This document shows positions 25,261-34,719 of a stretch of 64,000 nucleotides of DNA, in pieces. The translations under genes and the position numbers were made by a program. The notes beneath the pieces are model-generated. The model was not told where the DNA came from, searched no databases, and saw only the letters and a list, made by a program, of their open reading frames with translations. Within the stretch, counting starts at the first letter, position 1. Every line of letters starts with the position of its first letter. Origin of the DNA: SABI01 sp963677695 (GTDB taxonomy: Bacteria; Spirochaetota; Spirochaetia; Sphaerochaetales; Sphaerochaetaceae); the NCBI GenBank assembly GCA_963677695.2, contig CAXXUJ010000001.1, positions 2,170,001 through 2,234,000 on the forward strand, read 5' to 3'.

Positions 25261-25803
25261 TCAACAGTTCAGATCCGGTTGCTTTCCTATTTCATCTGAA
25301 GTAATGAATATCACTCTGCCGTCAAAATAATCAAGCGGACCGTACTCTGTCCCGTCAACGCTCTTGATGAGATCGGTGACGGCAAAGTATTTCTTATCGG
25401 GAGCGAACTCGAGCAGATCGAGCAGGGTCTGTTTTACACAGTAGTCCCCTGCAAGGCCGAGTACGTACACCTCTTCTCCTGTTATCTTCTCAATATTTCT
25501 GCCATCTATGAAGGCACTGAACTCATCTTTATCCTGATGCTCCCCTTTGAGCAGAAGATAATCTCCCCGAGTGACAGCAAGTTCAGCTCCGTGGGTTCCC
25601 GCCACGCAGTGGGGAGGGAATACAGAGAAGGAGGAATGATGTTCAGGGTGATGGTCTGCAGAGAGTATGATCTGGTCGAACTTATACCTGATCGATTCAA
25701 TGTCTTCAACGTACCCCCGATCCGCTCTTGGCACGGCAAGGGATCCCCCCTGAAGGAAATCATACTGGACATCGACGATGATAAGTGTCCGCTTGGTCTT
25801 CAT
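25261..25803 (-). CDS. pncA: Nicotinamidase (isochorismatase fold)
   Basis: 180 residues. The catalytic triad is Asp11, Lys86 and Cys122 (Gly-Leu-Ala-Gly-Asp-Tyr-Cys-Val). The metal site is Asp50-His-His52 with His55/His56. These match nicotinamidases, which turn nicotinamide into nicotinate for NAD salvage, better than other isochorismatase-fold hydrolases. Convergent with the gcv operon, four bases apart. The fit of the metal site makes this call fairly firm. Confidence 0.85.
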   Translation of the reverse strand: MKTKRTLIIVDVQYDFLQGGSLAVPRADRGYVEDIESIRYKFDQIILSADHHPEHHSSFSVFPPHCVAGTHGAELAVTRGDYLLLKGEHQDKDEFSAFIDGRNIEKITGEEVYVLGLAGDYCVKQTLLDLLEFAPDKKYFAVTDLIKSVDGTEYGPLDYFDGRVIFITSDEIGKQPDLNC

Positions 25804-25915
25804 AATATAATTATCGAACCAAACGGAGAGGAAAGCAAGAGTTCACCCCCTCAGCTGGGAGCTGAAATGGGAAGAGAACACCGGTTTCAGCTGTCGTATG
25901 TGCAGGTCATTCCTT

Positions 25916-28816
25916 CTATGAGTTTTTGGGAATCCGATCATCCTCGTACACTGACCATAAATTATAGGTGCCGAGGTTACCATAAATTGTATTCGAATCC
26001 TTGATTTTAGGAGAGGGCTTTGGGTCCAGTCCTCCGTTGTCACTGCTTGGTATGGTTGCTCCTGTTCCTTCATTGTAGGTAATTGTATTTCCTGAAATGA
26101 TGCCCCCTTTGAAGAGGTATACATATATACCGTAACTCGTATTTACCGTAATGGTATTGTCGGTGATGGTTCCCTCGGTTTTAAGTATCCTCACACCGCC
26201 ATCGGTATTATCAGAAATTGTATTACTTTGTAGAACACCGGTGCTTAACATTTCTTCTATCCATAGACCATACTCATCATTCCCGCTGAACGTGTTTTCA
26301 GAAACTTCTCCTGCCATATCATCTATTTTTATTCCGGTCGATTTCGTGCCGGTTACGGTATTCTCAGTTACCGATGAGCCTTCTTCAAGGGAATTAATGT
26401 ATATTCCCCTGATATAGGAACTTGTTCCTCCTGTGACTGTATTCCTGGTGCAGACAGAGTCTCCAATCATTTCTATAAAGTGGATGCCATAATACATCAT
26501 CGTATCCTTGATGATATTATCAGACACTTCGGTGTTCTCAAGGGTATGAATCGTCATACCGCGGCTGTTTTCGAGAGTGTTCTCAGAAATTGTTGAATCC
26601 ATGGCATGATTAATATCAAAGAATGCGTTATTTTTAAGTGTGTTGTCGCTTATAATGCCAGAAAAATCACTCATATCGAGGAAGGTGGACATCCCCCCGG
26701 TACAGGAATTTCCGCTGATCTCTCCAGTGTAGATAATACCGCGACTGCTGTTCAGATAGATGGCTGTGCCGCTGGAACCTTCGAATATGTTACCGATGAT
26801 CCTGATATCCCACTTGTCACCTTCTGTCCAGGAGTCCTGTTCTGTTTCACTTGAGTCACCCATTTGGATGATACGGTATCCTCCAGTGTTCTTCAGAGTG
26901 AAGCCCTCTATTCTAGAACCCGGGAACATCTCTATGGTTGCATCAATGACTGTATCGTCCTTTGAACCACGTAGCGTGATGTTTTCCCAGATTTTCAAGC
27001 GACCATCATCTCCTCCTCCGTAGGTTCCACCCGGTACAGAAATGATTGTTTCAGTTCCCTTGTAGCTGTCGATGATGTCCTGAAGATCTCCGCCGATAGG
27101 GAGAACTATTTCCTCTTTGGCAGTGTTTCCCTCGATATCTTCAGCTTGCAGCTTAACTGTGTAGACTCCCGCTGAAGAGTAGGTGTGTGTAATTTCAGGG
27201 GTGAAACCGGCCTCTCCGACAGTCTGGGTCTGAGTTGGACCATCACCAAAATCCCAGGTGAGCTTCAGCCGATATCTCACGAAGGCGCTGCTGGGTTTTG
27301 CCGAGAAGGTCACATTGTAGTCAGAACCGACTTCAGTGTATCCAGAGGTATTGATCGCGACAGTGAAATCAGCGGCATCAGGGGTGATGACAAGGTCATC
27401 ATGGTCTGCATACACATCATCGTCATCCTCTATATCGAAGAAAGAGGGGAGACCGATTCCTCCCACCGTCAGTGCTTCGGTTGGGTTGGGATCATGTGTA
27501 CTACGCCAGTCGATAACGAACTGGGCATAGGCTGCCTCAAGATTGGCATATGCTTCCTCTGTGATATCCTCTATACCGTTGTATAGATTCTCCCAGTATG
27601 AATCTCCTTCCTGATCCCAGTTGAAATCTGCTGGCATCCAATCATCCCAGTCCACCGACGGTATCTGATAGTATCCCCTTGGTAGAATATCCTCGTAATT
27701 ATTCAGATCTACAGGGGTGGTGGTATCAAGTTGTGGCATGTTACTTATAGAAATTTCGTCATCATCAACTTTGATGAATGCATGGTCTTCATCATCATCC
27801 ACCGGGACGAAGGTGTTAATACCGTCTGTGGCCGTCCCTATGAGTGCTAGGGCGCTATCCAATTTGGTATCGCCTGTGGCTATTCCAGTTCCTCCGAACA
27901 GGAATCCTGCATATCCATTGTATTTCAATACATCCTTTACCGGTGTCGGTATATTTTCTCCCCCGACGGTAATGTTTAACGCATTTCCTGTGAAGGTGAT
28001 CGCGGCACTGGTGTTCTCCAGTACTGCATAGCCAAACTTGGCTTTTCCTATCCATCCCGGTCCGAAAGAAGCAAGGGTGCCGGCACTTGTAGCCCCGAAG
28101 GCTCCGAACGGAGTGGCGAGGGCGAGCGTCGAGTTCACAGCACTGGCCGTATCTCTCACTGTTTCTGCCATCTCCATCTTTTCTGTCTGGATATCGACCT
28201 CGAGGTTATCAACGGCATCACCCAGTTCATTGCTCACCTGCTGCATGAGAAAGCGTATCTTTCCCATCTCTATTCCTGTTCTTTTCGAGATCTGTTCTGG
28301 AGTGACATCAAGCCCGTAATCGGTATCGAGCATCAGTTCAACAAGACGTCTCGCATACGCTGTATCACTCATCCCGCCGACAACTGACCTGGAAAACGTT
28401 TTATCAGGCAGCTTCGCTTTTGCATCTTCTATGGCTGGCTTAAGCGTATTCTTGCTCCAGCTCTCCATCTCTCTGCAGAAAGCTATGAAATCATCGAGTT
28501 CTGACACGGCAGAATCTGAAAGTCCGACCATCGTCTGTAGTGAGGTCTTCTCAGGATCGGCGAAGAGTGCTCCGTTTACAAGCGTATTCACTCTGTTGAA
28601 CCTGACGATATATTCATAGAAGTAGTCATGAACAGGCTGGTCAAATTCCTCGACGAAGTCAGAGACTTCTTCCGGAGTTTCAAGGATAGGAATTTCGGTG
28701 ATGACAGGCGCACTGCCTCCGCTGCCTCCTGAACTCTCATCCGCTCCATCAATCGAACATGAAATAAGAAGCAGCAGTACAAGCCCTGTGAGTATCAAAG
28801 CAGGTTTAATCTTCAT
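25916..28816 (-). CDS. Large lipoprotein with PKD domain and parallel beta-helix
   Basis: 966 residues. A signal peptide ends in the lipobox Leu-Ile-Ser-Cys20, so the protein should be lipid-anchored. Residues about 40-480 match nothing I recognise: helical, then an Asp-rich stretch near 380-400. A PKD domain (about 490-570, Trp-Asp-Phe-Gly-Asp-Gly then His-Thr-Tyr-Ser-Ser-Ala-Gly-x-Tyr) precedes a right-handed beta-helix (about 590-930) built of repeats with Asn-Thr and Ile-x-x-Asn-x-Ile ladders, like NosD/periplasmic copper-binding or polysaccharide-lyase-type helices. The ATG at 28816 has GGAGG five bases upstream. Base composition is more A/T-rich than its neighbours. It may bind or cut a polysaccharide; no catalytic residues are assigned. 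Confidence 0.8.
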   Translation of the reverse strand: MKIKPALILTGLVLLLLISCSIDGADESSGGSGGSAPVITEIPILETPEEVSDFVEEFDQPVHDYFYEYIVRFNRVNTLVNGALFADPEKTSLQTMVGLSDSAVSELDDFIAFCREMESWSKNTLKPAIEDAKAKLPDKTFSRSVVGGMSDTAYARRLVELMLDTDYGLDVTPEQISKRTGIEMGKIRFLMQQVSNELGDAVDNLEVDIQTEKMEMAETVRDTASAVNSTLALATPFGAFGATSAGTLASFGPGWIGKAKFGYAVLENTSAAITFTGNALNITVGGENIPTPVKDVLKYNGYAGFLFGGTGIATGDTKLDSALALIGTATDGINTFVPVDDDEDHAFIKVDDDEISISNMPQLDTTTPVDLNNYEDILPRGYYQIPSVDWDDWMPADFNWDQEGDSYWENLYNGIEDITEEAYANLEAAYAQFVIDWRSTHDPNPTEALTVGGIGLPSFFDIEDDDDVYADHDDLVITPDAADFTVAINTSGYTEVGSDYNVTFSAKPSSAFVRYRLKLTWDFGDGPTQTQTVGEAGFTPEITHTYSSAGVYTVKLQAEDIEGNTAKEEIVLPIGGDLQDIIDSYKGTETIISVPGGTYGGGDDGRLKIWENITLRGSKDDTVIDATIEMFPGSRIEGFTLKNTGGYRIIQMGDSSETEQDSWTEGDKWDIRIIGNIFEGSSGTAIYLNSSRGIIYTGEISGNSCTGGMSTFLDMSDFSGIISDNTLKNNAFFDINHAMDSTISENTLENSRGMTIHTLENTEVSDNIIKDTMMYYGIHFIEMIGDSVCTRNTVTGGTSSYIRGIYINSLEEGSSVTENTVTGTKSTGIKIDDMAGEVSENTFSGNDEYGLWIEEMLSTGVLQSNTISDNTDGGVRILKTEGTITDNTITVNTSYGIYVYLFKGGIISGNTITYNEGTGATIPSSDNGGLDPKPSPKIKDSNTIYGNLGTYNLWSVYEDDRIPKNS

Positions 28817-29186
28817 GAAGACCTCCGTTGAATAACGTTCCATCAGGCAGGTGCACATGAGTAGGTACTATGAGTATACCATAGCGGTGTTAAATTATAT
28901 ATAAAGGGTTTTCGACTGAATGGCTCAACAGTGGAAAGATGGAAAGAAATTACACTTGTTCGATGACTTGTATGGTAACTTGTACGGTCTTCTCAAGGGG
29001 CGTTCGAATTTTTATATGTGAATTTGTCTTCCATACAATTGTTGAAATATTTTTAAAGGTAAAAGTTTATATTCTTTTTTCTTGACGGGTAAGAAAAACC
29101 GTAATAGAGTAATTTTAACTGGTAGTAAAAGTTTTAAACTCGAATAAAAAATACAACCGCCAGTTAAACTCTTGAGGAGGATTCGG
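28817..29186. other. 370-base A/T-rich divergent intergenic region
   Basis: No gene is seen. The right end holds a TTGACG/TAGAGT pair with a 17-base spacer on the + strand (near 29082-29111) that could drive the TetR gene, and inverted repeats: TTTAACTGG (29114-29122) with CCAGTTAAA (29160-29168), and AGTTTTAAACT (29130-29140) between them. These nested palindromes just upstream of a TetR gene are plausible autoregulatory operators. The left part (28859-29080) shows nothing recognisable. Confidence 0.5.
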
Positions 29187-29831
29187 ATGGCAAAGATAGT
29201 CTACAGTAAACACCGGGCTAACCAGCAGGCGATGATACTTGAGTCAGCTGAAAACCTTTTCATTGAAAAGGGTATCGATGCGGTATCAATCAATGATATC
29301 TCAAAGAATGCCCGCATCACCAAACCTACCATCTACAACTATTTTACAAATAAAGAAGGTATGGCCACCGAGATATTCAGAACCATCAGTAAGGGATGGG
29401 CTGAAAGGAATGCCAGGGAAGTGTGGAATCAAGAGGGAAACGGGTATGAAATGGTCGTTCTCTTCGTGAAAGGTCACATGGATTATATCTTCGATAATCT
29501 TCAGGAAGCGCGATTCGTTGCTGAATTCAACCACCTGTATGCCAAGGAACTGAGTGTCGAAGAAACGCATATTCTGATTGAAGAAAACCTATCGGTGGAC
29601 AGAGAGAATCTGCATGCCGTTATCCTTCGGGGCCAGAAAGACGGCTCCCTCAGAGATGATATCGATGCCATGACGTTGGAAGCGATGGTCTTCAATTTCG
29701 TCTCGGCACTGATAAGCAGAATAGGGGAATTCGGTGCGAAGATAGGGCAGGAATTCAATGTGGACAATAGAGAGCTGTTCAGCAATATCTACCGGGTATT
29801 TCTCCTTGGTCTGAAGGGTCAGGACCGATAG
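29187..29831 (+). CDS. TetR-family transcriptional regulator of the rhamnoside operon
   Basis: 214 residues. The helix-turn-helix at about residues 15-60 is typical: Ile-Leu-Glu-Ser-Ala-Glu-x-Leu-Phe, Ile-x-Asp-Ile-Ser, Thr-Lys-Pro-Thr-Ile-Tyr-Asn-Tyr-Phe-x-Asn-Lys. The ATG at 29187 has AGGAGG six bases upstream; an upstream TTG in the frame overlaps that ribosome site and is rejected. It precedes the ABC transporter genes by about 95 bases on the same strand. A TetR rather than a LacI/AraC regulator for a sugar operon suggests that the inducer may be an aromatic or other hydrophobic part of the substrate. Confidence 0.88.
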   Translation: MAKIVYSKHRANQQAMILESAENLFIEKGIDAVSINDISKNARITKPTIYNYFTNKEGMATEIFRTISKGWAERNAREVWNQEGNGYEMVVLFVKGHMDYIFDNLQEARFVAEFNHLYAKELSVEETHILIEENLSVDRENLHAVILRGQKDGSLRDDIDAMTLEAMVFNFVSALISRIGEFGAKIGQEFNVDNRELFSNIYRVFLLGLKGQDR

Positions 29832-29926
29832 GGTACGACGTTTCATGCGGACAGTACATGTGATTCTTACGTAAAGAGCATTCCGGCAGATGCCGGAGAT
29901 GTAGATGTATCGGAGGGTTTGGTCAG

Positions 29927-31456
29927 GTGAAAGAACAAGAGAAGACGAATCAGCAGGATCAGCCTCTGATCGAGACCATAGGGCTCTGCAAGAATTTCGG
30001 GCCTACCCGTGCTCTCAGGGACGTGAGTCTGAAGGTGTACGGTGGTCAGATCACCGGTCTCATAGGAGAGAACGGCTCAGGGAAATCAACGATCTCCTCT
30101 ATCATAGCAGGTATGCAGCAGGCCACCTCAGGTGAGATGCGCTACAAGGGAAAACCCCATGCCCCTCATACGATGATCGAAGCCGGCAGAGCCGGTATCG
30201 GCATGGTCGTTCAGGAACAGGGGTATATCACAGGGATTTCCATTGCACGCAATATCTTTCTCGGCGTGGAGAACCAGTTCTACCGCCGGGGTGCCATCTC
30301 AAAAAAGGCGATGCATGAGGCGGCAGCCGAAGTGCTGAAAAGAATAGGTATGGAAGAGATAGAGCCTTCCATGCTGATTGACCGTCTCGATATCCATGAC
30401 AGAAAACTGATCGAGATATGCCGTGTTCTCACCACCAATCCCGATGTCCTCATCATAGACGAGACGACGACAGCGCTCAGCCACCACGGACGTGAACTTA
30501 CCTATTCCATCATGCGTTCGATGAAAGAAGAGGGTAAGGCCGTCATCTTCATCTCCCATGACCTTGATGAGCTGATGGCCACCTGTGATACCCTCACCGT
30601 CCTTCGAGACGGCGTCCTCGTCGCCACCCTCGATAAGGACGATTTCGATGACAAGACGATCAAAGCGAACATGGTCGGACGTGATATGGGGGATAAGTAC
30701 TACCGAGAGGATTACGTGGCCGATGTTTCAGACCCTGTCATTCTGAGTGCTGATGAGATTACGACTGAGAGCGGTCTTCTGATGAATTTTTCCATGGATC
30801 TCCATAAAGGTGAGATTCTCGGTGTCGGAGGTCTCTCCCACTGCGGTATGCACGAACTCGGCAAAGCTCTCTTCGGTGATGAGGGACTGCTCACCGGGAA
30901 GGTGACCCACACAGGTAGCGGTGAAGAAGTCGTCTCCTCGAAGAAGGCGATCGCTCTGAAGATGGGGTATGTAAGCAAGGACAGGGACCGCGAAGCCCTT
31001 GTGCTCTCTGCTTCGATCAAAGATAACATCGCCGGTGCCGCTCTCGATAAGATTTCCACGGGACCGTTCATCCTTCCGAAGAAGGAAAAATCGTATGTGA
31101 TGAAACAGGTTGACTCTCTTTCCATCAAATGCGCCTCGATCGAACAGAATGTGCAGTATCTCTCGGGAGGTAACAAGCAGAAAGTCGTATTCGGAAAATG
31201 GGTGGGTAGAGAGTGTGACATTCTCATTCTCGACTGTCCCACACGCGGAGTCGATGTCGGTGTGAAGGCTGCGATGTATGAACTGATGGAGGAGATGAAG
31301 AGTGAAGGGAAATCAATTGTGATGATCTCTGAAGAACTGCCCGAACTTATCGGGATGTCAGACAGGCTGCTCATTCTCAAGGACGGGAAGCAGACAGCCG
31401 AGTATATGAGATCACCATCCTTGAGTGAACACGATATCGTAGAGAGTATGATCTAA
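29927..31456 (+). CDS. ABC sugar importer ATPase, two nucleotide-binding domains (RbsA/RhaT type)
   Basis: 509 residues with two ABC domains. The first has Walker A GENGSGKST (about 47-55) and Walker B Leu-Ile-Ile-Asp-Glu, but its signature is degenerate. The second keeps the Tyr-Leu-Ser-Gly-Gly-Asn-Lys-Gln signature but lacks a standard Walker A. This asymmetry is normal for ribose/xylose/rhamnose-type (CUT2) importers. GTG start with GGAGG about ten bases upstream. It energises the two permeases and binding protein that follow. Confidence 0.92.
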   Translation: MKEQEKTNQQDQPLIETIGLCKNFGPTRALRDVSLKVYGGQITGLIGENGSGKSTISSIIAGMQQATSGEMRYKGKPHAPHTMIEAGRAGIGMVVQEQGYITGISIARNIFLGVENQFYRRGAISKKAMHEAAAEVLKRIGMEEIEPSMLIDRLDIHDRKLIEICRVLTTNPDVLIIDETTTALSHHGRELTYSIMRSMKEEGKAVIFISHDLDELMATCDTLTVLRDGVLVATLDKDDFDDKTIKANMVGRDMGDKYYREDYVADVSDPVILSADEITTESGLLMNFSMDLHKGEILGVGGLSHCGMHELGKALFGDEGLLTGKVTHTGSGEEVVSSKKAIALKMGYVSKDRDREALVLSASIKDNIAGAALDKISTGPFILPKKEKSYVMKQVDSLSIKCASIEQNVQYLSGGNKQKVVFGKWVGRECDILILDCPTRGVDVGVKAAMYELMEEMKSEGKSIVMISEELPELIGMSDRLLILKDGKQTAEYMRSPSLSEHDIVESMI

Positions 31457-31466
31457 GGGGAATTCA

Positions 31467-32426
31467 ATGAATAGACAACGCTGGACAACACTGAAACAGA
31501 TGTTCCCTATCCTGGGCTTCATCCTTGTGCTCCTTATCTTCTCAATCGCAACGGGGGGTGCAATACTCTCCAAAATGAGCCTTCAGAGTCTTCTGAACCA
31601 GGTGATGACCATTTCCCTGGTCTCCATCGGTGCTGTGTTCATCTTCGGTTCAGGGAACTTCGACCTCTCGCTGAGCGGTTCGGTCGCACTGAGTGCGGTC
31701 CTTGCAGGGTATGCCGCCATTGCGACAGGGAGTCTTTTTCTCGCCCTGATAACCTCAATCGCCGTAGCCCTGGCCGTCGCGCTTCTCAAAGGACTCTTTG
31801 CCGCCTACATAGATGTACCACTCTTCATTGTGACCATCGTCCTGGGCTTTATGATCTCCTCGTTCGTACTGGTTATCATGGGAACCGATGTGACCATCTA
31901 CCTGAGTGAAGCGGTACAGGAGATCCCCTCCTTCTCCTTCTCTCAGCTTACCGTCATCAACCTTGTGATTCTCGGAGGCTACTTCCTCCTCTGCCTCATC
32001 CTGTTCAATTACACCTCGCTCGGAAGGAAGGTCAAACTCCTCGGTGGAAACCCGGTGACAGCGAGGCAGCTGGGAATGAACCTTCCCATGGTGAAGATCA
32101 CAGCGTTCCTCGTCTCCGGACTCGGAGTAGGTCTCGCGGCCTTCGCCCTTCTTATCAGGACACGGACAGTGGGAACCACAAGCGCCGGTACGGTCGGTAT
32201 GAACGTCTTAGTCGCCCTCGTTCTCGGAGGGATGCCCCTCTCGGGAGGACCGAGAAGCAGAATCTCGGCAGGTCTCGTGGGAGCTGCCACCATCGCTGTT
32301 CTGAATGCAGGACTGACCATGGTCGGCTTCGATCTGGCCGCCATTCAGATAAGCAGAGCAATCGTATTTCTGGCAATAGTCTACCTTGCGAGTATGACCT
32401 ACCGCACGCAGCTGCTGCCTCGATAA
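31467..32426 (+). CDS. ABC sugar importer permease (RbsC/CUT2 type)
   Basis: 319 residues with about eight to ten membrane helices, and the CUT2 permease pattern (Asn-Pro-Val-Thr-Ala-Arg-Gln-Leu-Gly-Met-Asn, the coupling loop near residue 197). It starts ten bases after the ATPase gene. A second permease in the same operon suggests a heterodimer, as in rhamnose transporters with RhaP and RhaQ. Confidence 0.9.
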   Translation: MNRQRWTTLKQMFPILGFILVLLIFSIATGGAILSKMSLQSLLNQVMTISLVSIGAVFIFGSGNFDLSLSGSVALSAVLAGYAAIATGSLFLALITSIAVALAVALLKGLFAAYIDVPLFIVTIVLGFMISSFVLVIMGTDVTIYLSEAVQEIPSFSFSQLTVINLVILGGYFLLCLILFNYTSLGRKVKLLGGNPVTARQLGMNLPMVKITAFLVSGLGVGLAAFALLIRTRTVGTTSAGTVGMNVLVALVLGGMPLSGGPRSRISAGLVGAATIAVLNAGLTMVGFDLAAIQISRAIVFLAIVYLASMTYRTQLLPR

Positions 32427-32466
32427 TAAAAAGGATACCAAAAAACAAAACCAAAAGGAGAATGGT

Positions 32467-33660
32467 ATGAAAAAAAGAATCGCGTTTGTATTGGCCGTGA
32501 TGCTTCTTGCCTCGCTGACCGTGTTCGCAGGAGGTGCTCAGGAGAGTGCCGCACCGGCAGATGTCTCACCACTCGGTGATGTCCCTTCGGGAATCTCTCT
32601 TGCCGCTGACGGGCGTTATCCCGCAGAGACGATCAAGATCGGATTCGTCAACTACGATTCCACCGCACAGCAGGTGCTTGAGCTGAAGACCTACTTCACC
32701 TACCTTCAGCAGGCATTCAACTTCGAGATCATCTGGTCTGAATCCCTTGCCAGTGCTGAAGAGGAATTCGCCTTCATTGAGAGCTGCGCAGCTGCAGGCT
32801 GTAAGGCAATCATAGGTTACTACAACGAAGGGCGTGCAGAGAGTGTGAAACTTGCTTCCTCACTCGGCATGTACTACTGGGGCGGAGCCGAGATCCCCGC
32901 TATCTATGACCCTGTCATGGACGATCCTATGTACCTCGGCGGTTACGATACAGGAAGCAAGGACTACGATTTCGGTGTAGCTATCACTGAAGCTCTGGTG
33001 AAGGCGGGAAGCCACAAGGTCATCGTCATGAGCGGTGGTAAGGACTATGGAGTCCCCTTCTTCGTCAGCCGCTACAACGGTATCATGGACGGAATCAAAG
33101 CAGCGCAGGACAGCGGATACGATATCGAAGTCGCCTACGAAGTTCCTGGCTGGCCGGGAACAGAGGAATTCGCCGCACACCAGGCAGCAGCTCTTGATAC
33201 CGATGCCGACGGTCTTGCGGGTACACTGACCACTCTCATGTGGATTCAGCCCCTCCAGAACGCAGGAAAATTCGGAAAGATCAAGCAGTCAAGCATCGAA
33301 TCGGTCAATGACGACATGGTGGGACTGATGATGGCAGGTGCCTATGTCGGTATCTGTGCAGAGATCTCCGATATGTTCGGTATGTCCATTCCCATGATCA
33401 TCAACGCTGTCGAAGGCTATGGTGATATGCAGAGAAACGCGGACGGCACGGCCGCAAAGGTCAAGGCGGCAAGCTGGAAGATCACTGACGTGGAAGAACT
33501 GAAGTACTATGCTTCGATCGAGAAGAAGGGGGGCACATGGGTCTTCGATATCGATGATGTGAAGTCAGGCCTCGGTGCTTTCAATTCAGACCTCTCCGTC
33601 GAATCGATGGGTGATCTCTATATGGCTGTCACTGCCGATGAGATCAAGGCAAGACGCTAG
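32467..33660 (+). CDS. ABC sugar-binding protein (periplasmic-binding-protein type 1 fold)
   Basis: 397 residues. A signal peptide (about 1-22, Lys-Lys-Arg then a hydrophobic run, ending Phe-Ala-Gly-Gly) leads to a Gln-Glu-Ser mature end common in spirochaete binding proteins; no lipobox Cys is present. The mature part resembles ribose/rhamnose-type binding proteins. AAAGGAG ribosome site. It would capture the sugar or glycoside for the two permeases. Confidence 0.88.
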   Translation: MKKRIAFVLAVMLLASLTVFAGGAQESAAPADVSPLGDVPSGISLAADGRYPAETIKIGFVNYDSTAQQVLELKTYFTYLQQAFNFEIIWSESLASAEEEFAFIESCAAAGCKAIIGYYNEGRAESVKLASSLGMYYWGGAEIPAIYDPVMDDPMYLGGYDTGSKDYDFGVAITEALVKAGSHKVIVMSGGKDYGVPFFVSRYNGIMDGIKAAQDSGYDIEVAYEVPGWPGTEEFAAHQAAALDTDADGLAGTLTTLMWIQPLQNAGKFGKIKQSSIESVNDDMVGLMMAGAYVGICAEISDMFGMSIPMIINAVEGYGDMQRNADGTAAKVKAASWKITDVEELKYYASIEKKGGTWVFDIDDVKSGLGAFNSDLSVESMGDLYMAVTADEIKARR

Positions 33661-33673
33661 GAATACACAATCA

Positions 33674-33705
33674 GATCCGGTCGGGAGTGAATTCCCGGCC
33701 GGGTC
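33674..33705 (+). other. Stem-loop after sugar-binding-protein gene (system 1)
   Basis: A 13-bp stem with two G-U pairs and a 6-base loop in the short gap between the binding-protein stop and the next permease. No T run, so transcription can continue. In malE-malF and similar operons such hairpins protect the upstream mRNA and raise binding-protein output; systems 2 and 3 have equivalents. Confidence 0.55.
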
Positions 33706-33720
33706 CTATGAAGGGTGCTT

Positions 33721-34719
33721 ATGCTTTCGAAAAACAGAACTGTGAAAAATATCGCAATGTCTCTCTCTCCTCCTGCTCTGGTGTTTATTCTTCTGATGAT
33801 TCTTACCAGTGTCGCAGGAAAGGGAGGCTTTGCCCAGGGTTCCGACCTCATGACCATCATCTACAATATGGTGTTCTCCGGTTTCATCGCCCTGGCGATG
33901 TCCTATAACCTCACCTCGGGACGACTCGATTTCTCTATCGGATCGGTACTGATCCTCTCTCTGATCGCAGGCGGATCGCTTGCAAAGATGTTCAATGCGG
34001 GACCTGTCGGACTCGTGCTCATCGTCGTAGGTTTCGGTCTGCTGCTCGGTCTCTTTTCGGGATTCATGTACATCACATTGAGACTTCCCGCGATGGTCAC
34101 CTCGCTCGGTGTCACGATGATCTATGAATCGATAGCATTCATCATCAATGAAGGGAACGGTATCAGGCTGATAGGAAGGTTCGATATGCTTATCTGGGCA
34201 CGTCCTCCGTTCAACCTTCTGCTGCTCGGAGCAATCCTCCTCATTCTCATCTATCTGCTCAATTTTACCAAGTTCGGCTATGACGCCGGGGCGCTTGAAT
34301 CGGGACAGAAGAATGCAGTCGAGGTGGGAATCAATGAGAATGTCAACGCACTGATCTCCTACACGATTGCAGGCGGACTGATGGGAGCAGCGGGTGTGCT
34401 CTATCTCTCTCAGTACGGTTATATCGCACCCCAGTCGGGACTCTCCAGTTCCTCCTTCATGATGGGAGCCTTCCTCCCCGTATTCATAGGCGGTGCCCTT
34501 GCCCGCTACTCAGACCGGAATATCGGAGTTGTGATAGGCGCCTTCATCCAGGCATCCATCTCCTCGGCAATCGTCAACCTTGGAATCTCTTCCTCCCTGA
34601 AGACCGTCATTGACGGTGTGATCGTCCTGGTCTTCCTCGTCTATCTGTTCAACAAACACAAGTTCGAACTGGGAAGACTCAACCGGATCAAGAAAGCTGA
34701 GGCGCTGGGGCAGCGATGA
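33721..34719 (+). CDS. ABC sugar importer permease (second, CUT2 type)
   Basis: 332 residues with about eight to ten membrane helices and a coupling loop with Gly-Gln-Lys-Asn-Ala-Val-Glu-Val-Gly-Ile-Asn. The ATG at 33721 follows AAGGG; a GTG six bases upstream is possible. Its stop overlaps the start of the first GH78 gene, tying transport to intracellular hydrolysis. Confidence 0.9.
   Translation: MLSKNRTVKNIAMSLSPPALVFILLMILTSVAGKGGFAQGSDLMTIIYNMVFSGFIALAMSYNLTSGRLDFSIGSVLILSLIAGGSLAKMFNAGPVGLVLIVVGFGLLLGLFSGFMYITLRLPAMVTSLGVTMIYESIAFIINEGNGIRLIGRFDMLIWARPPFNLLLLGAILLILIYLLNFTKFGYDAGALESGQKNAVEVGINENVNALISYTIAGGLMGAAGVLYLSQYGYIAPQSGLSSSSFMMGAFLPVFIGGALARYSDRNIGVVIGAFIQASISSAIVNLGISSSLKTVIDGVIVLVFLVYLFNKHKFELGRLNRIKKAEALGQR

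Noticed and set aside
25916..28816. CRISPR-like or DNA tandem repeat in the beta-helix region
   Set aside because: The repetition is at protein level (beta-helix coils) with poorly conserved DNA; there is no regular repeat-spacer pattern.
29883..29898. Short palindrome TCCGG-N6-CCGGA between TetR and ABC ATPase genes as a terminator
   Set aside because: The stem is only 5-7 bp and no T run follows, so transcription read-through into the importer is likely.
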